From assembly GCF_016097555.1 (NCBI RefSeq), contig NC_054706.1, forward strand, positions 53,532,509 through 53,596,508: a stretch of 64,000 nt of DNA, written 5' to 3'. The position numbers and the translations under genes were made by a program. The notes below the pieces were generated by a model, which made no database searches, was not told the DNA's origin, and saw nothing but the letters and a program-made list of their open reading frames with translations. The stretch is from Gigantopelta aegis (lineage: Eukaryota; Mollusca; Gastropoda; Neomphalida; Peltospiridae). Within the stretch, counting starts at the first letter, position 1. Every line of letters begins with the position of its first letter. Positions 22,301-30,697 of this stretch are shown here, one piece after another.

Positions 22301-24641
22301 TTTGGGGCAGATGGCCTTGCCCTCTAATTTGCCAAATTCGAGGCCTGTAACAACAACACTTAATTTACCCCATGTCGAGATGTTGCCAATTATTTACATT
22401 TTGTTTACAAACCTCAAGTGATATCTCATCTACAGCTTGAGCATTGTAACGTTTGATCACATGGGCAACAGCAACAGCTGGAGTGTTGATGCCACCGTTG
22501 TCCATTGTTACCAGCCGGTTGCCAAGGTTATCAATCTGTAAACAATACAATACATGTGAGATCAAGAGGCTGTCATTAAGACAGGATGTGAACACCTATA
22601 TAATTGAATATGAAGACAACAAAGTATCCTTGTGGCAACATACAGTCACTACACCAACATTTTCCCCAGACTTAAAATACTGTCACATCCATGTATCACA
22701 GCTGCTTGGTAATGTGGAAGGAAAGGAATATTTTTGATTAAACACACCTTGACACATAAACAGTTTAACAAGAGTACCGGTGAGGTACATGATACGGCCG
22801 TCACGAGTTTGATGGAAAACAATAATTATGATGTTCAGAAAATAGACAAATTATTTGACTTATTTATATCACAGAGACTTAGTAATTGTATGTGACACAC
22901 CACCATCCCAAGTTGTTCCTATATGTGAGGTTTGATGGTCCTGTATGCATCTGTATGCAAGATATGGTCCCGACAAGGATTTACTGTTATGTGTAGTAGA
23001 CCGTGAAAAGTAGGTCACAGTGACCTAGTAATAGTATGTGACACACTGTCATCCCTACTACATGTGAGGTTTGATGGTCCAGTATGCATCTGTATGCAAG
23101 ACAAGGATTTACTGTTCTGTGCAGTAGACCGTGAAAAGTAGGTTACAGCAACCTAGTAATAGTACACAACACACCGCCATCCCATGTTTTTCCTACATGT
23201 GAGGTTTGATGATCCTGAATGTGTCTGTATGTAAGATATGGTCCTGACAAGAAAATGTTAACAGACGGACGTATCGACGGACAGACAATGCCATACCATA
23301 ATACGACCCATCATAGATGGGTGTATAAAAAGAATAAATGAGCTGATATGTATTAAGTGTAGGAAATGTTATATGTACCTCCAGCCATTTGAGAACTAAA
23401 CCACAGTTTATTAAACAGGTGGCAAGCCTTGAAAATCGATTGAGGTACTGACTCAATAATTCCACCAATTCCTGAAATGATATTCAAGTATATGTAATGA
23501 TACCATAAATATGTATCACGTCTAGATAGCTTGTTATTACAATACAAAATTTAATGCAATGTCTAATTCAAGGCTCGAAACATACAGGCAATAGGAAGAA
23601 AATGCCGCTTAAAATACAATGTACACAATATACTTTCTGATAATCAGTTTCACAAGCAACTTTTTCTTTCCTCTTTATTTCTTATTGGATTCCAACTATA
23701 TTCAGAATTCCTCATTTTCATGAGTGATAAATATATAAATCACTATAAGCTTTTTGTATATGCTTCTCTTTAATACTGCTGTTGAAAAAAATGTTTTGTG
23801 TTTTCCTTCAACCAGAGTACCGTTATAGGCGTATAAAAAGCAGACCTACATGTACCCTACCTAAAAACATTTTTGGTACATTCCCTTAAACACAATATTT
23901 TCTTTTTAGGCGTAGTTTTCATTAAGAGTGTGTGTACAAAGTTATTTTCACTCTATAATATTACCTCACCTGCTTAGATTTTTTACTTTGTTCTTCTGGC
24001 ACAAGTTCTGGCAAGTCACTAAACCTTCGGTTATAAACGCACAAATGAAGTCGACAGTCAAGCATACAAAAGTCACTGTAGGTCCGGCAAACTGTCCAAG
24101 TTTTTTTCGCTGATGATACTTCAACCAAGTAAGTCTGTTCTTTTGTATCATGATAACTGTGCTGACATCTGTCGGTGTCATTTTCACAGAGTTTCAACTT
24201 TAGAAAAACAAAATACATATTATGTATCAAAAATAAACAATTAAAGTAGGCAAACACTATACCATCAATGTACCAACAATAAACCAATGAAGAAATTTGA
24301 ATCTCTGGCTATTTGCCAAAAAATAATTTGAAGGTATGTTTTAAAAACAAACAGATTGTAAGTGCCCCTACTGGATGGCTATAGGTTTGAAATCTTGGAA
24401 TTGGATACTGTAGTTCATGTACTTTGACATATTTTAAACAGCTGTTCTCCTTACAAAATATTTCTGAACATTATAAAAATGTATCCCTTAATTTTCAAGA
24501 TTTGCGGGTACATAATTTTACCCTTCGAAATCCTGATTATATACAAATACCTTAAGTTCTCTGAATGCAACCAAACCATAGTGGAAGTGGGAACAATCTT
24601 CCAATTTGGGAAAACGAGCTGTTCCTTCAAGTGGGCTGAAA
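8890..24641 (-). CDS. ARHGAP32: ARHGAP32/33-like PX-SH3-RhoGAP protein (15 exons, partial)
   Basis: Fifteen minus-strand exons with GT-AG borders join in frame to about 549 residues. Order: a FPKLEDCSHFHY motif, PX domain (exons 1-3), SH3 domain (HVIKRYNAQAVDE, WWRGKKGFEVGFFPTECVE; exons 4-6), then RhoGAP domain with arginine finger in GIVDSIYRKAG (exons 7-12), then a short conserved tail motif (MKLLNMSKSERVMSLEQARQ). The order and motifs match human ARHGAP32 (PX-RICS) and ARHGAP33 (SNX26), GTPase-activating proteins for Cdc42/Rac acting at membranes and neuronal contacts; which paralogue is not resolved. Odd: RELP reads LELP and PNLL reads PILL in the GAP domain. The 5' exon is missing. Exon 15 either splices on (GTGAAA donor) or runs eleven codons past position 8890 to a stop. 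The long Pro-rich tail of vertebrate proteins is not seen. Confidence 0.92.
9220..9389. mobile_element. Mariner-type MITE with TA duplication
   Basis: Ends CAGTGAAACCCCTTCAAACT and CCAGTTTTAAGGGGTTTCAC (then TG) are inverted repeats, flanked by TA at 9218-9219 and 9390-9391. 170 bp, non-coding, between exons 14 and 15 of the RhoGAP gene. Confidence 0.85.
9430..9488 (-). CDS. ARHGAP32: RhoGAP gene exon 14 (tail)
   Basis: FNSREETDKESSISDRAFP, a short acidic Ser-rich exon with TTTGTAG acceptor and GTAAGA donor, phases 2 in and 1 out matching both neighbours. Supported by phase, not homology. Confidence 0.7.
9551..9853 (-). repeat. tRNA-derived SINE, head A / tail 1, head truncated
   Basis: The tail TTTTATTTAACGATGCACTC is at the left, the core in the middle, and head sequence breaks off at GCGAGCGCTGTAAC. 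Intronic, between RhoGAP exons 13 and 14. Confidence 0.9.
10292..10325 (+). repeat. (CA)n microsatellite
   Basis: Sixteen to seventeen uninterrupted CA units, 43 bp from the donor side of RhoGAP exon 13 and inside the intron. Confidence 0.95.
10368..10509 (-). CDS. ARHGAP32: RhoGAP gene exon 13 (post-GAP motif)
   Basis: KPDMKLLNMSKSERVMSLEQ, then ARQKNEI and QVYISVPLYHDR. It resembles the human RPKSLLVSSPSTKLLTLEEAQ segment after the GAP domain. Phase 1 in, 2 out. Confidence 0.88.
11360..11487 (-). CDS. ARHGAP32: RhoGAP gene exon 12 (end of GAP)
   Basis: SMDMELDVMADPKQMGVVEC, then LICYSSVIFNEK. The position fits the last GAP helices, but similarity is low. The donor A/GTGGGT (phase 1) is the one that keeps frame with the next exon. 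Confidence 0.8.
11478..12160. repeat. Local duplications around RhoGAP exon 12
   Basis: The segment at about 11505-11585 (GTCTTGATAATAACAACATG; AGTTGCTAGTTAGGAATCTA) recurs diverged at 12080-12160. The exon 12 acceptor end (TCCATGGACCTGTTCATATT) recurs at 11613-11640 (GTCCATGGACCTGTTGATAT). These are small intragenic duplications that copied an acceptor without the rest of the exon. Confidence 0.65.
12180..12310 (+). repeat. Diverged tRNA-like SINE head
   Basis: TTGCTCAGTGGTAGAGCATT looks like a tRNA A-box region and AGGATCGATCACC like a B box about 40 bp later. GGTGACAACAGGTTTCCTCT recalls the SINE core. Old or divergent copy. Confidence 0.5.
12607..12714 (-). CDS. ARHGAP32: RhoGAP gene exon 11
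   Basis: TAEYLMRHLAYVAERDMYTN, then LKTMAFIWAPILLR. It aligns with human MRHLSLLADYCSITN and KNLAIVWAPNLLR. The asparagine of PNLL is isoleucine, and the asparagine of KNLA is threonine. Confidence 0.93.
12950..13975 (-). pseudogene. Tc1-like transposase, broken
   Basis: Starts MPRLGEEQRERTLGMVQGET at 13970 with HTH motif RQVARTFRVHPSTIGNLLN. A second HTH region is at RPIHPMTVIRRLRTAGLRCR, the first catalytic Asp in YSDESGFSV, the second in FQQDNARPHTA, then PDLN and MWDELGRRVR. It is the full domain order of a Tc1/mariner DDE transposase, but frameshifts split it into at least four pieces, and the PIE residues with the catalytic Glu are deleted between PDLN and MWDEL. Lies in the intron between RhoGAP exons 10 and 11. 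Terminal repeats not resolved. Confidence 0.93.
14336..14392 (-). repeat. SINE tail-2 fragment
   Basis: TTTGCTTAACAACACCACCA and GAGCACATAGATC match the 3' end of the tail-2 SINEs. The rest is missing (5' truncation). Confidence 0.7.
14843..15652. mobile_element. Terminal-inverted-repeat element, 810 bp
   Basis: Both ends carry TACCGTATATTGCCGTGTAT continuing TAGCCGA, in opposite orientation (27 bp). If TA is the target duplication, the element proper begins CCGTATATTG. A second inner set of AGTCGGCTTATACACG / CGGCTTATACACGAAG motifs points inward. No transposase is visible. Intronic. Confidence 0.8.
15834..15910 (-). CDS. ARHGAP32: RhoGAP gene exon 10
   Basis: DAIRNERNKLTNLHNVVKQL, then PLQHLR. 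Corresponds to the human ERLIKIHDVIQQLPPPHYR segment. Phase 0 in, 2 out. Confidence 0.92.
17057..17198 (-). CDS. ARHGAP32: RhoGAP gene exon 9
   Basis: HEFNKGHDPDLVAESRSRIH, then LLKLYFLELPNPLLTHQLYD. The conserved lysine of LKLYF is present. The arginine of the usual RELPxPLL motif is leucine here. A foldback element starts 32 bp upstream of the acceptor. Confidence 0.95.
17231..17888. mobile_element. Long-arm foldback element with TA duplication
   Basis: The outer 78 bp of each end are inverted copies with one mismatch (GTCCGAACCAAATTGTTAAC and onward). Weaker pairing continues through most of the 658 bp, e.g. CCATGTTGCTTGTTTATGGA against TCCATAAAGTCAAAATGGCA. TA flanks both ends (17229-17230, 17889-17890). 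It abuts the acceptor of RhoGAP exon 9 (32 bp away). Confidence 0.85.
18148..18466 (-). repeat. tRNA-derived SINE, head A / tail 2
   Basis: Tail TTTGTTTAATAGCACCACTA at left, head GGGCTACGTCCCGCCCCC at right. Near-perfect 15-bp target duplication AACTGGTAAATACAA / AATTGGTAAATACAA at 18133-18147 and 18467-18481. Intronic in the RhoGAP gene. It proves that head A and tail 2 move as one unit. Confidence 0.92.
18663..18765 (-). CDS. ARHGAP32: RhoGAP gene exon 8 (arginine finger)
   Basis: VPAVVERCTEVIEHYGIVDS, then IYRKAGVKSDLKKLR. The arginine in IYRKAG aligns with the catalytic arginine finger of RhoGAPs (GIYRxSG). Phase 1 in, 2 out. Confidence 0.95.
19236..19324 (+). repeat. 44-bp tandem duplication
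   Basis: TTTCAATGCACAATTTTAAA occurs twice with TTTCCTGTAGTTT after each. Intronic. Confidence 0.8.
19549..19656 (-). CDS. ARHGAP32: RhoGAP gene exon 7 (linker, start of GAP)
   Basis: SSRKRGLLRKIYRTFRSNKK is a basic linker; VFGSDLTEYLLKSGCD is the GAP entry motif (VFGxDLxEHLL). Phase 1 in and 1 out. Confidence 0.92.
20275..20374 (-). CDS. ARHGAP32: RhoGAP gene exon 6 (end of SH3)
   Basis: VGFFPTECVEIM closes the SH3 domain; a linker ending KPSIVRER follows. The donor GTGAGT after position 20275 gives phase 1, which fits exon 7. A competing GTAAGA 13 bases upstream would break the frame. Confidence 0.9.
20775..21130 (-). pseudogene. Older Tc1-like transposase relic
   Basis: Translated on minus, with several frame breaks and stops: RPPFTARHAARHQW then VMSSDTKIRL match the Tc1 segment before the first catalytic Asp; DGHDNVWRC and YHGNIVAPYS match downstream Tc1 blocks. 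More decayed than the copy at 12950-13975 and from a different Tc1 lineage. Intronic, between RhoGAP exons 5 and 6. Confidence 0.7.
21194..21271 (-). CDS. ARHGAP32: RhoGAP gene exon 5 (SH3)
   Basis: 26 codons, phase 0/0: VGDIVSVIDKFP, then SWWRGKKGFE. The paired tryptophans are the SH3 ligand-groove WW position. Confidence 0.95.
22413..22535 (-). CDS. ARHGAP32: RhoGAP gene exon 4 (start of SH3)
   Basis: 41 codons, phase 0/0: IDNLGNRLVTMDNGGINTPA, then HVIKRYNAQAVDEISLE. The INTPAVxxAHVIKRYxAxxxDE stretch is diagnostic for this family and opens the SH3 domain. Confidence 0.95.
22880..23330 (+). repeat. Tandem dispersed repeat with GGACGGACAGAC tail
   Basis: Three units of about 125-140 bp carry CATGTGAGGTTTGATGGTCC, CATCTGTATGCAAGA and CCGTGAAAAGTAGGTCACAG. 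The last unit runs into ACGGACAGAC. Same organisation as the repeat around 8720-8853. Intronic, between RhoGAP exons 3 and 4. Confidence 0.75.
23379..23471 (-). CDS. ARHGAP32: RhoGAP gene exon 3 (end of PX)
   Basis: 31 codons, phase 0/0: ELVELLSQYLNRFSRLATC, then INCGLVLKWLE. This matches the human LSRLSAIADNKINCGPVLTWME segment. Confidence 0.93.
23970..24197 (-). CDS. ARHGAP32: RhoGAP gene exon 2 (PX domain)
   Basis: 76 codons, phase 0 at both ends. Contains YLVEVSSAKKTWTVCRTYSD, FCMLDCRLHLCVYNRRFSDL and PELVPEE. This is the PX core of the ARHGAP32/33 family (R-TY-DF-LD-LH-C-Y-RR-S-LPEL). Borders: TTCTAAAG acceptor, CAG/GTGAGG donor. Confidence 0.93.
24551..24641 (-). CDS. ARHGAP32: RhoGAP gene exon 1 seen (pre-PX motif)
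   Basis: Reads FSPLEGTARFPKLEDCSHFH and on to ...LVAFRELK, matching the conserved FPKLxxCxHFHYxxVxF stretch before the PX domain. The acceptor is TTTCAG at 24642-24643 (a second CAG six bases further in is possible). The donor AAG/GTATTT is in phase 0. An upstream exon ending with two bases of a codon is required and was not identified. Confidence 0.88.
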
Positions 24642-24687
24642 CTGAAACATAATTGTTGTAGAGACTTCATTCATGTTATTCACATTA

Positions 24688-25231
24688 CAATCTAATTAAA
24701 ATTAGCTCCACCTTTACATGTGGATCTAACAGCAGCCCGTTGGAGCTCATATCCAGTTGACCTTTCATTCGACCAATCAAAACCTTACTTGCAAAATCAT
24801 GCCAGTGATTTGAAAACATTCGGGATTATGCTGAGGGTATAAGAAACGATTCAGGTGAATTACAAAGTATGCCGAAAACTAATTGCAATATAAAATTTTA
24901 TATAAAATTTGTTTCAAGACGGAAAAAAAAAACCTGTGATGGTATAGCCATAAAATCTGTTTATACTAGTATACAATCCAGAGTTTATTACTGCTCTTTT
25001 CCCCCTGTTTTTTCAATGTTGAAATAGACCAACAAGTTCGCCTATCACATAAATAGTCTTGCCCGATATTTTTAGAATTTGTATGCTCCCGAATAAGGCT
25101 ATAAAAGGCGAAGTGTAATTGGTCGATATTAAAATTGTTATTTATAGATGAAATGTCATCTGGACATGGGAGTCCATGCAATACTGTTAGATCTACTGGT
25201 AGACCCAGTAGAGCTAATATTAATCAGATTA
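24688..25231. mobile_element. Mutator-like foldback relative, 544 bp
   Basis: The left end CAATCTAATTAAAATTAGCT is shared with the element at 29187-29555. The right end (TAGAGCTAATATTAATCAGA) is a diverged inverse. Flanks TTCACATTA (24679-24687) and TTCATATTA (25232-25240) agree at 8 of 9 positions, the 9-bp duplication of Mutator-like elements. Confidence 0.65.
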
Positions 25232-25769
25232 TTCATATTAAAGAGTAATTTGTTTATTTATCACTTTTAAATTCTAAATAGAAAGGTGTTCTTAATTTCT
25301 TTTATGTTACTATTAAACTACAGATCTATTTAATTATTCTTTTGCTAATATGTATTTCTAATAAAGTCATATCGGAGGTTGGACTCGGGATGGGTGTGTT
25401 CAAAACCCCTGCAGTGGTATATATGAGCATGTAAAACAAGTTACCTACCCAATAAAGATCTGTTTTGTTTGTGTTTACAATATAAAAAATATAGAAAGAC
25501 AATATAATTTCAATCTCCATGAGCAGACAAAATTCTTCACAATAGATTTAAGTAAATGTACTGCTGTTTCATTTAAATCCTGACCAATGTTTTTACAAAT
25601 TGCAAATAAAATTATTGAAAATTTCATATTATTTCAAATGCTAAGCCAAAAATACCTTCAGTGAAGGCTGGTACATACATGAATATAAGATGTAATTAAT
25701 AAGTATCTACATATAGGCTATCATAAATGTAACACAATACCCTCACATTAAAGAAACAGATAGCTAACT

Positions 25770-25890
25770 AATTTCTCCTGACATTAAAGGAACGACGATG
25801 GCCAGCGGAAGTCAGTCCAGACATCTCCAAACTAATTCTCCTGACATTAAAGGAACAGCGATGGGCCAGCGGTGGTCAGTCTATAATTCA
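25770..25890 (+). repeat. Two-copy tandem duplication, about 61 bp
   Basis: TCTCCTGACATTAAAGGAAC recurs after about 61 bp, each followed by CGATGG(G)CCAGCGG. Non-coding. Confidence 0.8.
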
Positions 25891-26890
25891 TATATGAACT
25901 TTGTGGACGATGCGAGATGACCGCGTACGACTGTGTTGACGGACAGATCCGGCCTCAACCGACCAATGTCGCTGCATGACCCGCATACCTTCCTCGTGCC
26001 AGTAGTGTTTAAAAGAAGAGCCAGCAAGCTCTATCGACAGTCTTTTCTCAACCACGAAAAGCTCCGGCCCACGGCAATCCAAGAATCAACTACTTTGTTG
26101 GCCCAGCCGGTCGTTATACTTTCTGACGAAAGTAAAACTGAAACATCCGATGATAACATGAGGCAGATGCAGTTCCTGTGAACATTTTATCCCGAACCAC
26201 GATCATCCTATCAGTTAACTCTGTGACGAGATACCCAGAGAAGAACTGAACTATAACTTGTGAAATGTGTAACTTATAACCTATTAAAATCTTCCTTAAA
26301 CTTGATCGATCTTCCGAGTTTATCAACCGTTGTACGAGTGTTTCACAACGCGCGCTCGTACAGTGACGACTATAAAAGAGTACTACCACTATACGAATCA
26401 TCAGAGTGTCACTAACCATACGACTGGTAGTGGCACATAAACTGTTTACAAAGACTAATTTTTTGTGGGTCCCACCCCACCTGCCTCCAAATAGTGAACA
26501 TTAAAAAAAACAAATTTGATTTTACAATTGATATCTTTGATGTTTCTTTCCAGTTTATAAAGCATTAATTAACTCCCTACTTTCTACTGTACAGGCTTTG
26601 TCATGGAGTTAATCAAATGTAGCACACATTAATAGTCACACACATCACTTTTTTCTATTTTTTAGCTTGTGAGCATGCATGAACCAATGACATTACATTT
26701 ATCAACAAATGAAGAAATGACACTTCCTGATCCATTAACAGAACTATGTCCAAAATTAACATTTACATCATTAATTCTTTTTTCATCAATAAAAAAGAAA
26801 AATTATTCTTATACCAAATAAAAGGTTCCAGAGACAGGAATTACTAACAAGTTTTAAGTCCAGAGTGTGTGACTATTTGTTATTAATATT

Positions 26891-27246
26891 AAAAAGACAT
26901 AACCTAGTTTTTAAACACTAAGGCATATTTTTTTACTATTGGAGCCGTTTTTGGTAACGGAAATCATACTTTACATAGATTTTATTGTTTAGATTATCGA
27001 TCATCCCAGTGTTTTTAATATCACAAAATGCATTTCTCATATTTTTAAAAACGCACGAGCGTCTGAGACATAGCAGTTATGGAATCGAGTTTTACTTTAA
27101 TTTTAGAGGGTATTAATTTTCACCATTTCAAAGTCATAGACTCGCGTTTCACTCACTTTTATCTTTATCCAAATATGTTACACGTTTGTAGATAACTAAA
27201 GGCAGTGTTAATTTTCACATTTTGAAACTAGGGTATGTCCCTTTAA
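26891..27246 (+). mobile_element. TTAA-ended MITE, family Q
   Basis: Begins GACATAACCTAGTTTTTAAA, ends AACTAGGGTATGTCCCTTTAA. Copies lie at 46530-46893 (inverted) and 53095-53461. The right TTAA is shared with the next element. Confidence 0.75.
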
Positions 27247-27633
27247 AGGGACATTCCCAAGTTTGCTTCAACTTTTAAGATGTTATCAACTAACAAAGAC
27301 TTTTTAACGATTGTAATTACAAGTCAAATATATTTTTCTCCATAAAATATTAGTGGCTGTATATTAAAAATGTTTCTGATCATTCGAATATTTGTGCTAG
27401 GTTAAATTTTCATTTTATTTCCTAAAATTTATTTTTTCGTACGTACGAAATTATTTGACAACAAAATCCAGTTTGGGCTTCTTACAAATATTCAGACGAC
27501 CAGACACACATTGAATATACAGACACTGATATTCTAAACATGAAAATATATTTAATATGTAAGTTTAATCGTAGAAATATTTTATTAGTCGGAAACATCT
27601 TACAATGCAGCAAACTCAGGAATGTCCCTTTAA
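27243..27633 (+). mobile_element. TTAA-ended MITE, family P
   Basis: Begins TTAAAGGGACATTCCCAAGT, ends CTCAGGAATGTCCCTTTAA, 391 bp including TTAA. A central palindrome TTTTCGTACGTACGAAA is diagnostic. Copies at 28381-28666 (left-truncated) and 43533-43923. The TTAA termini suggest a piggyBac-type transposase in trans (inference). Confidence 0.82.
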
Positions 27634-28029
27634 TATTATATGCGTGTACTTTTGATTGCATCAAATAGGCCTATGTAGATTTTTCTGCAGTTGCTAACAA
27701 TTAAAAAATTTCTTTGACTAATAATTATAATAAATTACAAAGCAGTTTTAAAATATACTAATCCAATTATTAAGTACCTCGAATCACCAGGGTCCCATGC
27801 TATATTTTAGGAAATGAAATGGTATGAAAATTGGTCATACCCGGAAAGGGGTATCACCATCATAAATACGTTGAAACTTACTTAATTACAGTTCTGTATG
27901 CTTTTAGTCTAGGATTGTCAGGCTTTTTATGACGCCAACGCATAAAGTTTGAATAATGGTGACCTACTCTACTCCACATTCTATCTGGTTAGGCTGCAAA
28001 TATGTTTAGAAATGTATAAAATTTGAATT

Positions 28030-28350
28030 TTGGCAACTACAAAGTTCTTTCGCGGATGACGTGATGTCACAACGTCTTCCGGATAACTGACGGAAAATCT
28101 CGCATTTGTTCGCCATATAATACGAAAATAGACGAAGTGTTCCACGAGTGTTGGATCGATTTAAATTTCAGTATCGAATATCGCGATCGGTTATAATCGA
28201 TTTATATCAATCAAGCAATAAAATATACAACTATTGACGGATTTTTCCGATTGTCGCCCAACAGTTTATGACGTTGTCGACAGATTATTATCGGAGTGAA
28301 ATTCACGCAATAATGTGACGGCATTGCACCTGGGTGCAATTTCAGTCTTT
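28030..28350. promoter_or_regulatory. Possible promoter: CpG-containing patch with CRE- and ETS-like sites
   Basis: In otherwise AT-rich DNA this patch holds several CpGs, GATGACGTGATGTCAC (CRE-like) and GTCTTCCGGATAA (ETS-like), and the hairpin TTGCACCTGGGTGCAA. It lies upstream of the minus-strand RhoGAP exons, where the missing first exon is expected. No TATA box or mapped start supports it. Confidence 0.2.
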
Positions 28351-28380
28351 ATTACTTTTTTTTAACGTTTTGTAAAAGCA

Positions 28381-28666
28381 AAACCAGTCTGCTGTATATT
28401 AAACGTGTTTCTGACCGGTCTAATATTTGTACTAGGTTAAATTTCATTGTATGTCCTAAAATATAGTTTTTTCGTACGTACGAAATTGTTTGAAGACAAA
28501 ATCCAATTGGGCTTCTTAGAAATATTAAGACGACCAGAAACACGTCGAATATACAGACACTGATATTCTAAACAAGAAAATATACTTAATATGTAAGTTC
28601 AATCGTAGAAATAGTTTATTGGTCGGAAACATTTACAATTGAGCAAACTCAGGAATGTCCCTTTAA
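28381..28666 (+). mobile_element. TTAA-ended MITE family P, left-truncated
   Basis: Shares the central TTTTCGTACGTACGAAA and right end CTCAGGAATGTCCCTTTAA with the copy at 27243-27633. The left end is missing. Confidence 0.8.
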
Positions 28667-29186
28667 TGATTGTATATTCATATCAATGTCGGTGGTAATC
28701 TGTGAATGATTAAAAACAAATAATAAAGCACCTATACACGCCACAAATAAATTAAAACACATGCAAGTGTAAATAATTTTGATGGTCAATAAGAGAAACT
28801 TTACTGAATGCATCCTAAAATACAGAAACATATTTCAGTTATGTACGTTTGTGGAAAACATATGGTGTACCATTTAAAAAAAACCCCAAAAGATGCCTCA
28901 GATCTAGATGTCAACGTTAAGCTGTTACTATTATCAGCTCTGGGATATTCCAGATGTGATCACATGGGGTTGAAGCGGGGAACAATTTACACTGCGAAAT
29001 ATTGCTCTCTTATTTATTTTTTATTTATAGTTATTTTTTTAATAAATACAAGTTATTATGGTGTTAAATGTGTGTGAATAAAATGATAAATAAATATTTT
29101 ACCGACGTAGGACGGTGTAACACGCATACAGGCCACACCGAAATTCGTCGAATTTATTTTTTACATTTATTTATTTATTTATATTT

Positions 29187-29555
29187 CAATCTAATTAAAA
29201 TTAGCTCCACTATTACATGTGGATCTAACACCAGCTAGTTGGAGCTCATGTCCACCAATCAAAACCTTACTTGCAGAATCCTGCCAGTGATTTAAAAATA
29301 ATTTGAAAACATTCCGAATTATCCTGAGGGTATTTGACATGTTTCGTGTGAATTACGAATGCCTTAAAACATGTTTTATTTTATAAAATAAATAATTTGT
29401 AATGTAAAACTGAAGACTGATAATTCGGAATGTTTTCAAATTATTTTTAAATCACTGGCAGGATTCTGCAAGTAAGGTTTTGATTGGTGGACATGAGCTC
29501 CAACTAGCTGGTGTTAGATCCACATGTAATAGTGGAGCTAATTTTAATTAGATTG
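29187..29555. mobile_element. Mutator-like foldback MITE, very young
   Basis: Two arms of 137 bp (29187-29323 and 29419-29555) are near-perfect inverted copies starting CAATCTAATTAAAATTAGCT, around a 95-bp loop. A perfect 9-bp target duplication TTTATATTT (29178-29186, 29556-29564) is the hallmark of Mutator-like elements. Non-coding. Confidence 0.92.
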
Positions 29556-29575
29556 TTTATATTTATGTGTATTAT

Positions 29576-29604
29576 TAATTAATTAATTTATTTATTTGTT
29601 ATTA

Positions 29605-29638
<34 letters not shown>

Positions 29639-29660
29639 TTTTTTTTTTTTTTGTTTCTTT
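29576..29660 (+). repeat. AT-rich simple repeat and poly-T
   Basis: A run of TTA/ATT units followed by about 14 T. Confidence 0.8.
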
Positions 29661-30200
29661 GAATTTTTTTTTAAATTAAATTAATCATCCACAATATTTC
29701 ACACTAAATTACCCCGAAAACGTGCCTCTGGTTAGTTATTTATATATATTATTATTATTAAAATTGTTTTATCCACCTTTCGCTGGCTCGTAACTGGGGA
29801 TTGGACCTACGTGGAAAATAGAGTTTCGTTCCAAGGGAAAAAATAGTGCGAAAATATCCATATACAAATTCAGGTCTCTTGTAAAAACGATCGAACCTAT
29901 TAAAGTTTGGTCGGGCATTTTAAGTTTGGGGCATGGCTCCATTGTTTTCTAAGATGGGGGAGGGGGGGGGGGTAACGGACAGGCTGATTTTCAATCAGAT
30001 TGGCTATTTTTAATTTTTTTATGAATTAAATGAAAATGCATGAATCTGGATAACAATTAATGTTTATTCATATTTGCATTTCTATCAAACGGCGAAAAAG
30101 GGTTCCAAACAAATCATTATGCATTTTTACATGTATTACAACTAATATTGTGATAAGAATGATGGAAATACATGACAAATAATTTTGAATATTTCTTCTA

Positions 30201-30228
30201 GGGGGGGGGGGGGGGGGGGGGGGGGGGG
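30201..30228 (+). repeat. Poly-G run
   Basis: About 28 consecutive G; the length is unreliable. Confidence 0.85.
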
Positions 30229-30369
30229 TCGACCCTCTGATCCCACTCCCTTCTGTCTTATGCTTATGGTTTTGGGGGATACAGTATATATATATACTAT
30301 ATATATAATGAGCAGGATGCCTGGATTATTTAAACCGATATTATGAAAGAGGGGCCGGGTTATGAAGAA

Positions 30370-30697
30370 CTAGCCCGAGTACTCTGCCGTTCGAGAGCTA
30401 GACGGACATTTGGGCAGAGAGCGATCATAACCGTACAAAGTTCGGGGCGTAGCCCAGTGGTAAAGCGCGCGGTTGGTCTAGGATCAATCCCTGTCGGGCT
30501 ATTTCTCGTTCCAGCCAATGCAGTGCACCACGACTGGTCAAAATGACCATTATGTTTGACATCCAACAGACGATGATTAATTGATTAATAAATCAATGTG
30601 CTCTAATAGTGTCGTTAAACAAAACAAACTTTTTTTTTTTAACTGTACAAAAGTCCGTCTAGATAGCTCTCGAACGGCAGAGTACTCAGGCTAACGA
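30370..30697. mobile_element. Short hairpin element with a SINE inserted in its loop
   Basis: AGCCCGAGTACTCTGCCGTT at the left and AACGGCAGAGTACTCAGGCT at the right are inverted copies, continuing inward with TCGAGAGCTA / TAGCTCTCGA and GACGGA / TCCGTC. Without the SINE the element would be about 110-120 bp and almost all hairpin. Confidence 0.75.
30441..30640 (+). repeat. SINE head A / tail 2 with internal deletion
   Basis: Head GGGGCGTAGCCCAGTGGTAA, then a jump from the CACGACTGGT position straight to tail 2 (AATAAATCAATGTGCTCTAA, GTCGTTAAACAAAACAAACT). Flanked by ACCGTACAAAG / AACTGTACAAAAG. The core between is missing, a short variant. Confidence 0.8.

Noticed and set aside
25888-26082. 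Candidate first exon of the RhoGAP gene (MDCRGPELFVVEKRLSIELA with a GTATGC donor)
   Set aside because: Its phase does not match exon 24551-24641 and the sequence has no family likeness. Another exon in between would be needed.
30201-30228. G-quadruplex-type regulatory element (also 3644-3668)
   Set aside because: Pure poly-G runs are common sequencing and assembly artefacts and have no gene context here.
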